13,075 nucleotides of DNA from NCBI GenBank assembly GCA_016926135.1, contig JAFGPH010000411.1:1-13075 (forward strand). The letters run 5' to 3'. This DNA is from Deltaproteobacteria bacterium. Lineage in GTDB: Bacteria; Desulfobacterota; DSM-4660; Desulfatiglandales; HGW-15. Shown in pieces: positions 7,138-13,075 of this stretch. The notes beneath the pieces are model-generated. The model saw only the letters and a program-made list of their open reading frames with translations. It was not told where the DNA came from and ran no database searches. The stretch's first letter is position 1. Each line of letters starts with the position of its first letter. A program made the translations under genes and the position numbers.

Positions 7138-8082
7138 ATGTCTGAGACCGATGGCAAGGATTCCGGGACTCATGAGCCGGTGGAGGAGCCGAGAGTGCCC
7201 CATGATGCTCATGGCCCGGGGGCTCTTCTGAGAGAGGAGCGGGAGAGGAAGGGCCTCAGCCAGCGGGACATCTCCGAGAGAACCAGGCTGCGTCCTCGAA
7301 TCATTGAGTCGCTGGAGCGGGAAATGTGGGATGCCCTCCCTCCTCCGGCCTTTGTGAGGGGATTTCTCCGGATCTATGCGAAGGCCCTTTCTCTGGACGA
7401 GAAAGAGGTCCTGGCCCTATACAGAAGGATCGCCCCGGCAGAGGCGGACTCCTTCCGCACGTTCCTGGGACCCCCGAGACATGGGAAGAGAAATTTCCTG
7501 CTCTTTCTCTGCATCGCAGGGGCGCTCGCTGCCCTGAGTTTCTTGTGGTGGGAACATGTTCCCCCGGGCAAGACATTGGACGCCGGGAAGGCAGTTCCAC
7601 CGGTGCGTTCAGGGGCGGGAGAAACGGTTTCCCAGAAGGGCGACGTACCTCCTGCCAGCCTCCCGAAAGAGCCCGAACCCGCAGAGGTTTCGGCGGCGAC
7701 GCCTTTTCAGGCTTCGGCGGTGAGCCCATGGCAAACGGCCGAAGAAACGGCGTTTGTGCCCGAAAGGCAGGAATTGCAGACATCTCCGGCCCAAGAGGAG
7801 GCCCCTTTCCCGACACCGGAGCAACATGTGCTGAGAGCTCAAGTGAGTGCGACAACATGGGTCAGGGTGCATGCCGATGACCTGGCCCCCAGGGAATACA
7901 TGTTTCAGCCCGGTCATCAACACGAATGGAAGGCCCGGGAAGGCTTCTATCTGGTCGTCGGAAATGCCGACGGGATCACCCTTGAATTCGATGGAAGGAT
8001 GGTCCCCAAGCTGGGCGCTCCCGCTCAGGTGGTGAGGGTGAAGCTTCCTGAAGACTTTCGTCATGACGCGGAGGGGAACTGA
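7138..8082 (+). CDS. RodZ-like HTH membrane protein (cell-shape scaffold family)
   Basis: A 314-residue protein with the RodZ architecture. A cytoplasmic helix-turn-helix of the Cro/XRE type comes first (about 28-95: LREERERKGLSQRDISERT, then PPPAFVRGFLRIYAK, the segment typical of RodZ). A single transmembrane helix follows (about 119-138, FLLFLCIAGALAALSFLWW). A long Pro/Ala/Glu-rich periplasmic linker (about 140-232) leads to a C-terminal RodZ-type beta domain, DUF4115 (about 233-314, VSATTWVRVHADD and EWKAREGFYLVVGNADGI). RodZ links MreB to the cell-wall elongation machinery; no mre genes are visible here. Two starts are plausible: ATG 7138 behind GGATGGGGG, and GTG 7093 behind AGGAG (7082-7086). 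I prefer 7138 because 27 residues already precede the HTH. Its 3' end crosses the region of the tyrS start. Confidence 0.82.
   Translation: MSETDGKDSGTHEPVEEPRVPHDAHGPGALLREERERKGLSQRDISERTRLRPRIIESLEREMWDALPPPAFVRGFLRIYAKALSLDEKEVLALYRRIAPAEADSFRTFLGPPRHGKRNFLLFLCIAGALAALSFLWWEHVPPGKTLDAGKAVPPVRSGAGETVSQKGDVPPASLPKEPEPAEVSAATPFQASAVSPWQTAEETAFVPERQELQTSPAQEEAPFPTPEQHVLRAQVSATTWVRVHADDLAPREYMFQPGHQHEWKAREGFYLVVGNADGITLEFDGRMVPKLGAPAQVVRVKLPEDFRHDAEGN
8071..8076 (+). promoter_or_regulatory. Shine-Dalgarno deciding the tyrS start
   Basis: GAGGGG lies 10 nt before GTG 8087 and 7 nt before TTG 8084, inside the last codons of the RodZ-like gene. It supports initiation after the upstream stop (8080-8082) rather than at the ATG at 8063, which has no such site. 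Confidence 0.45.
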
Positions 8083-8086
8083 TTTG

Positions 8087-9313
8087 GTGAACGTTTTTGA
8101 CGTATTCGAAGATCGGGGTTTCGTGGAGCAGGTTTCCGATGAAAAGGCGGTGAGGGATCTGCTGCAGGGCTCCACCACCTGCTACATCGGGTTTGATCCG
8201 ACCGCCAGCAGCCTGCATGTGGGAAGCCTTGTCCCCATTATGTCTCTGGCCCATATGCAGAGGGCAGGACACAGACCCGTCGCCGTGGTAGGGGGGGGGA
8301 CCACCCTGGTGGGTGACCCCAGCGGGAAGACGGAAATGCGGCGCATCATGAGCAGGGAGGAGATCGACCGGAATGCCCGGAGCATGCAGACCCAGCTCTC
8401 CCGCTTCATCGATTTCAGCCAGGGTAGGGCCGTCATGGTCAACAACGCCGATTGGCTCGTCGACTTGAAGTACATCGATTTTCTGAGGGAGATCGGACGT
8501 CATTTCAGCGTGAACAGGATGATGGCTGCGGAGAGTTACAAGGCCAGGCTGGAGACGGGGCTCAGCTTTATCGAATTCAACTACATGCTCCTCCAGGCCT
8601 ACGACTTCTGGTACCTTTTCAAGAACTACGACTGCCGCATCCAGATGGGCGGGAACGATCAGTGGGGAAATATCCTGGCCGGCGTGGATCTCATCAGGAG
8701 ATTGGAGGGCGGAATGGCCTATGCGCTGACATTCCCTCTCATCACGACCTCATCCGGCATCAAGATGGGGAAGACCCATAAGGGGGCCATCTGGCTGGAC
8801 GCTGAACGAACTTCCCCCTATGAGTACTACCAGTACTGGATCAACCAGGACGACAGGGATGTCATGCGTTTCCTCGCCTTTTTCACCTTTCTCCCCATGG
8901 ATGAAGTCAGGAGGCTCGGTTGCCTCCCCGGGGAAGAGATTCGGGTTGCCAAGGAGACGCTGGCCTACGAGGCCACCAGGCTCTGTCATGGTCAGGAGGA
9001 TGCGGACAGGGCCAGGGCTGCTGCGCAGCAGCTCTTCGGGGCGGAACCCGCTGAAGACGCCGGGGGGGTGCCGACCTGTTCCATCCCTGCCAGCCGGCTA
9101 GAGGCGGGAATGCCGGCCTATCTGCTCTTTGAGACCAGCGGCCTCTGCAAGACCCGGGCCGAGGCGCGGCGATTGATCTCTCAGGGCGGCGGCTATGCCA
9201 ACGGCAGAAGGATAGAAGCCTATGACGAGACCATTGGGGTCAAAGATCTGATGAACAACGCCATCCTGTTGAGGGTGGGGAAGAAGAGATACCTGAGGGT
9301 TACCCCGGCTTGA
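8087..9313 (+). CDS. tyrS: Tyrosyl-tRNA synthetase
   Basis: TyrS activates tyrosine with ATP and loads it onto tRNA-Tyr. The protein is about 408 residues from GTG 8087 (TTG 8084 and ATG 8063 are in-frame alternatives), a normal length. The class I Rossmann domain shows IGFDPTASSLHVGS with the HIGH-equivalent HVGS (44-47), then GGGTTLVGDPSGK, the tyrosine-pocket segment YMLLQAYDFWYLF, QMGGNDQWGNI, and the KMSKS-equivalent KMGKT (226-230). A C-terminal S4-like RNA-binding domain follows (LLFETSGLCKTRAEARRLISQGG). GTG is preferred because the start then matches the family N-terminus (NVFDVFEDRGFVEQ) and sits behind GAGGGG. Only a few bases separate it from the RodZ-like stop, so it is part of the same transcript. 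A run of nine G (8291-8299) encodes three glycines in frame. Confidence 0.95.
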   Translation: MNVFDVFEDRGFVEQVSDEKAVRDLLQGSTTCYIGFDPTASSLHVGSLVPIMSLAHMQRAGHRPVAVVGGGTTLVGDPSGKTEMRRIMSREEIDRNARSMQTQLSRFIDFSQGRAVMVNNADWLVDLKYIDFLREIGRHFSVNRMMAAESYKARLETGLSFIEFNYMLLQAYDFWYLFKNYDCRIQMGGNDQWGNILAGVDLIRRLEGGMAYALTFPLITTSSGIKMGKTHKGAIWLDAERTSPYEYYQYWINQDDRDVMRFLAFFTFLPMDEVRRLGCLPGEEIRVAKETLAYEATRLCHGQEDADRARAAAQQLFGAEPAEDAGGVPTCSIPASRLEAGMPAYLLFETSGLCKTRAEARRLISQGGGYANGRRIEAYDETIGVKDLMNNAILLRVGKKRYLRVTPA

Positions 9314-9354
9314 AAATAGGGGGCCGACTGTCTCTCGAAAGGGTCGAAGGATCG

Positions 9355-10377
9355 GTGAAGAAGAAGCGTTCAGACCAGAACCAGCGAAGAGCGACAGGGA
9401 GGGGGAAAGCGAAGCCTTCTCCGAGGGAAGCCAGGACGGGGGCCGGAAAGAAGGATCTCTCGCCGGAAGGAAGGGCGGCTCTCGTCCCCGCGATTCCCGT
9501 CAGGGAAAGGTCTCTCGTCCCCTATGACCCCCTCCAGATGTACCTGCTGGAGATCAAGAACTACAATCTTCTTACCAGGGAGGAGGAAACGGAACTGGCC
9601 ATCCTGGTGAGAGAGAAGAAGGACAAGCACGCCGCTTACCGGCTGGTCACCTCCAATCTGAGGCTGGTGGTGAAGATCGCTATGGACTTTCACCGTTACT
9701 GGACCAAGACCCTTCTGGATCTCATCCAGGAAGGAAATGTAGGGCTCCTGCAGGCGGTGAGGAAATTCGATCCTTACCGTGGGATCAAGTTCTCCTACTA
9801 TGCCTCGTTCTGGATCAAGGCGTACATGCTCAAGTTCATCATGGAGAACTGGAAGCTGGTGAAGATAGGCACGACCCAGACCCAGCGCAAGCTCTTCTTC
9901 AATCTGGCCAAAGAGCGGGACAGGCTCATCGCCCAAGGTTTTGATCCCGAGCCGAGGCTCCTGGCCGAGCGCCTGGACGTGAAGGAGAAGGAGGTCGAGG
10001 AGATGAGCCAGCGACTGGGAGGGGGGGAGATTTCCCTCAATGCCCCGGTCGGCGACAACGGCAAAGAGGTTTACGGTTCCTTTCTTCCGGACACGGCGGT
10101 GGCTGTTGACGAACAACTTTCGGAGGAGGAAAACAGGCGGATTCTCTCAGGGAAGCTGGAGGAGTACAGAGGCAGGCTCTCAGGCAAGGAACTGGATATC
10201 TTTGACAACCGCATCATGGCGGAACAACCGTTGACCTTGCAGGAACTGGGCGACAAGTACAACATCTCCAGGGAAAGGGCCCGCCAGATTCAGGAGAGGA
10301 TCATCCGAAACATCAAGAAGTGGCTGAAGGAAGAAATCCCAAACTTTGAGGAGAATTTTGCCAACTTCATCAAGTAG
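9355..10377 (+). CDS. rpoH: RpoH-type (sigma-32) RNA polymerase sigma factor
   Basis: A group 3 sigma-70 family factor of about 340 residues that should direct RNA polymerase to heat-shock-type promoters. Region 1.2 (DPLQMYLLEIKNYNLLTREEE) is followed by region 2 (NLRLVVKIAMDFHRYW, LIQEGNVGLLQAVRKFDP, FSYYASFWIKAYMLKF). The RpoH box comes next (QRKLFFNLAKERDRL, from about Gln177), which sets RpoH apart from RpoD, RpoS and FliA. Region 4.2 is at the end (LTLQELGDKYNISRERARQIQ). Ahead of region 1.2 lies a Lys/Arg-rich stretch of about 45-60 residues, longer than in typical RpoH (roughly 285 residues in enterobacteria). The start is uncertain: GTG 9355 has a GAAGGA close by (9346-9351), while TTG 9310 overlaps the tyrS stop in a TTGA junction with GAGGG 10 nt upstream. 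The gene sits 16 nt before the TPR gene. Confidence 0.88.
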   Translation: MKKKRSDQNQRRATGRGKAKPSPREARTGAGKKDLSPEGRAALVPAIPVRERSLVPYDPLQMYLLEIKNYNLLTREEETELAILVREKKDKHAAYRLVTSNLRLVVKIAMDFHRYWTKTLLDLIQEGNVGLLQAVRKFDPYRGIKFSYYASFWIKAYMLKFIMENWKLVKIGTTQTQRKLFFNLAKERDRLIAQGFDPEPRLLAERLDVKEKEVEEMSQRLGGGEISLNAPVGDNGKEVYGSFLPDTAVAVDEQLSEEENRRILSGKLEEYRGRLSGKELDIFDNRIMAEQPLTLQELGDKYNISRERARQIQERIIRNIKKWLKEEIPNFEENFANFIK

Positions 10378-10382
10378 TCACG

Positions 10383-10387
10383 GGAGG
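10383..10387 (+). promoter_or_regulatory. Shine-Dalgarno deciding the TPR gene start
   Basis: GGAGG, continued as GGAGGGGG, lies 6 nt before GTG 10394, just after the rpoH-like stop (10375-10377). It makes GTG 10394 the best start for the TPR gene, rather than the ATG at 10346 that lies inside the rpoH-like coding sequence. Confidence 0.6.
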
Positions 10388-10393
10388 GGGCGT

Positions 10394-12205
10394 GTGATCG
10401 TCCCCAGGGAGAAGGGCCAGAGGGGCCTCAGCGGGACCTCGTCGGGATTTGCCACCGCAAAGCTTGTCACGGAGTTCCTTGCCCTCCTGTTCCTTTGCAC
10501 GTTCTATGCCTGCGCGTGGCTGCCCCACAGGACCGAAGAGACGAAACCCCGGACTACCCAGGCCCAAGGGGATGAGGCCGGCTCCGATATGGACAAACGC
10601 CGGGCGGCCTACGCGGATTTTGCCATGTCTTCCCTGTATATCCTTCAGGGAAAATACGCCGAGGCGAAGGAATATCTGGAACGGGCGATACGGAACGATC
10701 CGGACTCGGTTTACCTCCACAGGGAGATGGCCGTTCTCCTCAAGGAAATGAAGGAATACGGGGGGGCGGTGGAAAACATCCGGAAATGCATTGAACTCGA
10801 ACCCGGAAACATCCACTATCGCATGCTTCTTGCAGAGATCTACAGCCTCTCCCACGATGAGGAGTCCGCGCGGAAGGAGTATGAGAAGATTCTGGAGTTG
10901 GATCCGGCCCAGCAGAGAGCGAGGCTCATTCTGGTGACGATCCTCACCAGACAGGGCCTGTTCGACCAGGCACTGGAACATCTGAACAAGCTCATCCAGG
11001 ATGCCCCGAATCTTGTCATCGCCTACTACTACCGCGGAAGAATCCATCTGGAATCGAAAAGATTCCGTGATGCGGAGGAGGCTTACCTGGAGGCCCTGCG
11101 ACTGAACAGGAATATGGAACCGGCCCTTTTTGACCTGGGGAGCCTCTACCAGATGCAGAAGCAGCATGAAAAGGCGGTGGAGATTTATGAGAGGCTTCTG
11201 AGCAATTATCCCCTCAACAACATCATCCGCGAGAGACTGATCAACATGTACTTCTCTTTGGGCCAGGAAGAAAAGGCCCGAAAGCATATGAAGGAGATCG
11301 AAAAACATGCCAAACCCGGTGAGCCGGGCCGGCAGACGCTGGGTCTGATCTACCTCCGTCACGGCAAACTGGACGAGTCGATTTCGGAGCTGGAGCTGAT
11401 CGTCTCGGCTTTCCCCGAAGATCACAAGTCCCGATTCTATCTGGCTACGGCCTATGAGGAAAAGGGCGAACTGGAGAAAGCCCTCCATCACTTCCGGAAG
11501 ATCCCTCCGCCGTCGGAGCACTACCTCAATGCGAGGGTGCACATAGCCTATGTCCTGGATACTCAGGAAAAGCACGATGAGGCCATCCAGGTGCTTGAGG
11601 AGGCGGTGGAGAAACAGCAGGGAAAGGCGGAGCTCTACCTGATGATGGCCTCCATCCTGGAAGGGCAGAAGCAATACGGCAGGGCCAAGGAGGTTCTTGA
11701 GAAGGGCCTCAAGCAGGATCCCGGGAACGTGGAACTGATCTTCAGGGTGGGAGTGGTCCTGGACAAATCAGGGGACAAGGAGCAATGTCTGGTCCAGATG
11801 CGACGGGTGCTGGAGATCAATCCGGATCATGCCGACGCCCTTAACTACATCGGGTACACCTATGCCGAACAGGGAATCCGCCTCGATGAGGCCAAGGACC
11901 TCATAGAAAAGGCCCTCAAGCTGAAGCCGGACAGCGGCTACATCATCGACAGCCTCGGGTGGGTATACTATCAGAAGGGCATGGTCGACGAGGCCCTTCA
12001 TTACCTGGAAAAGGCTGCCGCTCTTGTCCCCGGTGACCCTACCATTTCGGAACATCTGGGGGACGCCTATCTCATGAAGAAGGAATATGGAAAAGCCCTC
12101 CAGATGTACGAGAAGGCCATCTCTCTCAACCACTCGACACCTGAAAAGATGAGGGAAAAGGCAGAGAACGTCAGGCGCCTCCTCAAACAACCCCCGGCGC
12201 AGTAA
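10394..12205 (+). CDS. TPR-repeat protein, probable outer-membrane lipoprotein
   Basis: A 603-residue protein that is almost entirely tetratricopeptide repeats. From GTG 10394 it has a basic N-terminus, a hydrophobic stretch (about 23-39) and FYAC with Cys40, an imperfect lipobox (Phe rather than Leu at -3), so a lipoprotein anchor or an uncleaved signal anchor is possible. A short linker rich in Thr/Glu/Lys leads to about 15 consecutive 33-36 residue repeats of the TPR pattern (for example GKYAEAKEYLERAIRNDPDS, EEKGELEKALHHF, MVDEALHYLEKAAALVPGD), reaching nearly to the C-terminus. TPR solenoids are protein-binding scaffolds; no enzyme domain is present. The stop overlaps the start of the LolB-like lipoprotein gene by one base (TAATG), pointing to translational coupling and a shared role at the outer membrane. 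The partner is unknown. Confidence 0.87.
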   Translation: MIVPREKGQRGLSGTSSGFATAKLVTEFLALLFLCTFYACAWLPHRTEETKPRTTQAQGDEAGSDMDKRRAAYADFAMSSLYILQGKYAEAKEYLERAIRNDPDSVYLHREMAVLLKEMKEYGGAVENIRKCIELEPGNIHYRMLLAEIYSLSHDEESARKEYEKILELDPAQQRARLILVTILTRQGLFDQALEHLNKLIQDAPNLVIAYYYRGRIHLESKRFRDAEEAYLEALRLNRNMEPALFDLGSLYQMQKQHEKAVEIYERLLSNYPLNNIIRERLINMYFSLGQEEKARKHMKEIEKHAKPGEPGRQTLGLIYLRHGKLDESISELELIVSAFPEDHKSRFYLATAYEEKGELEKALHHFRKIPPPSEHYLNARVHIAYVLDTQEKHDEAIQVLEEAVEKQQGKAELYLMMASILEGQKQYGRAKEVLEKGLKQDPGNVELIFRVGVVLDKSGDKEQCLVQMRRVLEINPDHADALNYIGYTYAEQGIRLDEAKDLIEKALKLKPDSGYIIDSLGWVYYQKGMVDEALHYLEKAAALVPGDPTISEHLGDAYLMKKEYGKALQMYEKAISLNHSTPEKMREKAENVRRLLKQPPAQ

Positions 12206-12987
12206 TGAGAGTCCTGGTCATCCTACTGAGCAGCATGGTCCTCGGTGGTTGCGCCGTCTTCCCGGCCGTGCCTCCTACACCTCCGCTGGGTGACCGGCAG
12301 GCGGCCGAGATCGTCTCCAGGATCCGGGAGGAGGAAAGCAAAGTGGTTTCCTTCTATGGGAGAGGAAACCTGCTCGTGAAGGAGTGGACCTGGGAGGCGG
12401 ACTCAGATCTTCTCGTCGTGGGAGCGAGGGAGCCCTGGAAGGTGAAAATCGAGGTCACCCATCGATGGGGGCAGCCCATTCTTCACGTCCTGATGGATCG
12501 CAGAAGACTGGAGGTGCTTTTCTTTCCCGAGAGCAGGCTGTATGTGGGGGATTCCACTCCGGAGGCCCTGTCCCGGTTTTTCCCGGGACCCCTCAGCACC
12601 GATCTCGTCTGGGCCGTCCTGAGGGGCTACCCCGCTATTGTCCCTCACGAGAAGGTTTTCTCGCCGCATGGGAGGCGCATTGTCTTGAGAAAACCCGGTG
12701 AAGGAGAGGGGGAAATCATCGATCTGGATCACACGGGCCTGCATCCTGCCAGGGTCGAGCTGCCGGATCAGCATGTGCTCCTGACCTTCTCCGATATCCG
12801 GGAGAGCGGAGGCATTCATTACGCCCGGGTCGTGCGGGTGGACCACGAGGAGGACAACAGGACCCTCACCCTCACCACGGAAAGGATGGTTTTCAACCGG
12901 GCGATACCCGCGGAGATATTCAGGATCGAAAAACCGCCGGGCTTCAGTGTGCACTACCTCAACACCCCGGATCCCGGCCGTCCCTAG
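12205..12987 (+). CDS. LolB-like / DUF4292-type outer-membrane lipoprotein
   Basis: A 260-residue lipoprotein. The N-terminus MRVLVILLSSMVLGGC is a textbook type II signal with lipobox LGGC (Cys16). After a Pro-rich spacer comes an antiparallel beta-rich fold like the LolA/LolB half-barrel: FYGRGNLLVKEWTWEADSDL (about 50-69), then PWKVKIEV, a catalogue of short strands, and VRVDHEEDNRTLTLTTERMVFN near the end. LolB accepts lipoproteins from LolA and inserts them into the outer membrane. Sequence identity in this family is low, so LolB-like or DUF4292 is a fold-level call, not proof of lipoprotein insertion. The ATG overlaps the TAA of the TPR gene by one base. The gene ends the + strand run visible here. 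Confidence 0.75.
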   Translation: MRVLVILLSSMVLGGCAVFPAVPPTPPLGDRQAAEIVSRIREEESKVVSFYGRGNLLVKEWTWEADSDLLVVGAREPWKVKIEVTHRWGQPILHVLMDRRRLEVLFFPESRLYVGDSTPEALSRFFPGPLSTDLVWAVLRGYPAIVPHEKVFSPHGRRIVLRKPGEGEGEIIDLDHTGLHPARVELPDQHVLLTFSDIRESGGIHYARVVRVDHEEDNRTLTLTTERMVFNRAIPAEIFRIEKPPGFSVHYLNTPDPGRP

Positions 12988-13075
12988 CCCCTGTCTCTTG
13001 CGGCCTGTACGACCACCACCCCCCCAAGGCCCTCTCGACGCTGGCGTTCTCTGATGAGGAGGGCCGTGGGGGGGG
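12984..13075 (-). CDS. Possible C-terminal tail of a convergent gene (partial, runs off the window)
   Basis: On the minus strand one frame is open from the window edge to a TAG at 12986-12984. It encodes 29 residues ending in GLGGVVVVQAARDRG. Third-position G or C occurs in 21 of 29 codons, including the AGA/AGG arginines and GGG glycines common in the neighbouring genes. The stop overlaps the stop of the LolB-like gene, a typical convergent arrangement. The piece is too short to identify, and high GC alone lengthens open frames, so this is tentative. Confidence 0.3.
   Translation of the reverse strand, partial: PPTALLIRERQRREGLGGVVVVQAARDRG
13019..13074. repeat. Imperfect inverted repeat at the right edge
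   Basis: A C7 run followed by AAGGCCCTC (13019-13034) is complementary to GAGGGCCGT followed by a G run (13059-13074), with 15 of 16 positions paired and a 24 nt loop. It could form a very stable hairpin 31 nt after the last + strand stop and might end transcription, but the window stops before any T-tract could be seen. Confidence 0.4.

Noticed and set aside
10346..10393. TPR gene start at ATG 10346
   Set aside because: It lies inside the sigma factor gene without a good ribosome site, whereas GTG 10394 has GGAGG at ideal spacing after the upstream stop.
10370..11674. A 434-codon minus-strand open frame opposite the TPR gene
   Set aside because: The + strand carries clear TPR repeats throughout; the antisense product is low-complexity-like (rich in Leu/His/Gly/Arg) with no motif.
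1..13075. CRISPR arrays, insertion sequences, phage genes or toxin-antitoxin pairs
   Set aside because: I saw no regularly spaced repeats, transposase motifs, target-site duplications or small paired frames with family signatures.

Overview
This 13 kb window is a gene-dense bacterial chromosome segment. Every well-supported gene lies on the + strand. The sequence suggests a Gram-negative, GC-rich organism of the former Deltaproteobacteria (Desulfobacterota / Syntrophobacterales-like). The reasons are lipoprotein signals, periplasmic SurA/PpiC chaperones, a LolB-like lipoprotein, a sigma-32 type factor, heavy use of AGG/GGG/CTC/GAC codons, and the order mfd - parvulin - parvulin - rodZ-like - tyrS - rpoH-like - TPR - lolB-like. 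The taxonomic call is inference; there is no rRNA here.

Layout. (1) 1-212: a left edge with no convincing gene but a good sigma-70 type promoter (106-133). (2) 213-1209: two small genes, an antibiotic-biosynthesis-monooxygenase (ABM) fold protein and an HDIG-type HD-domain protein. (3) 1210-1457: a leader with short direct repeats and a perfect TTGACA box. (4) 1458-4955: mfd, the transcription-repair coupling factor. (5) 4956-5093: an unusually structured, AT-richer intergenic stretch with nested inverted repeats and a possible promoter. (6) 5094-7028: two adjacent parvulin-type peptidyl-prolyl isomerase/chaperone genes, the first a lipoprotein and the second a SurA-like secreted protein. (7) 7138-9313: a RodZ-like HTH membrane protein overlapping or abutting tyrosyl-tRNA synthetase. 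(8) 9355-12987: an RpoH-type sigma factor, a roughly 15-repeat TPR lipoprotein and a LolB-like lipoprotein, packed tightly (16 nt gap, then a 1 nt TAATG overlap). (9) 12988-13075: a right edge with an imperfect inverted repeat, a Shine-Dalgarno-like AGGAGG and an open minus-strand frame that could be the tail of a convergent gene.

Together the genes from about 5 kb onward look like one long transcription unit for making and guarding the cell envelope: periplasmic folding of exported proteins, cell-shape scaffold, a heat-shock sigma factor and outer-membrane lipoprotein handling, with tyrS embedded as a housekeeping gene. I see no mobile element, CRISPR array, tRNA/rRNA, phage gene or clearly new multi-gene system. 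The points most worth a second look are the structured mfd-parvulin intergenic region, the degenerate catalytic sites of the parvulin pair, the basic N-terminal extension of the RpoH-like factor, and the translationally coupled TPR/LolB-like lipoprotein pair.
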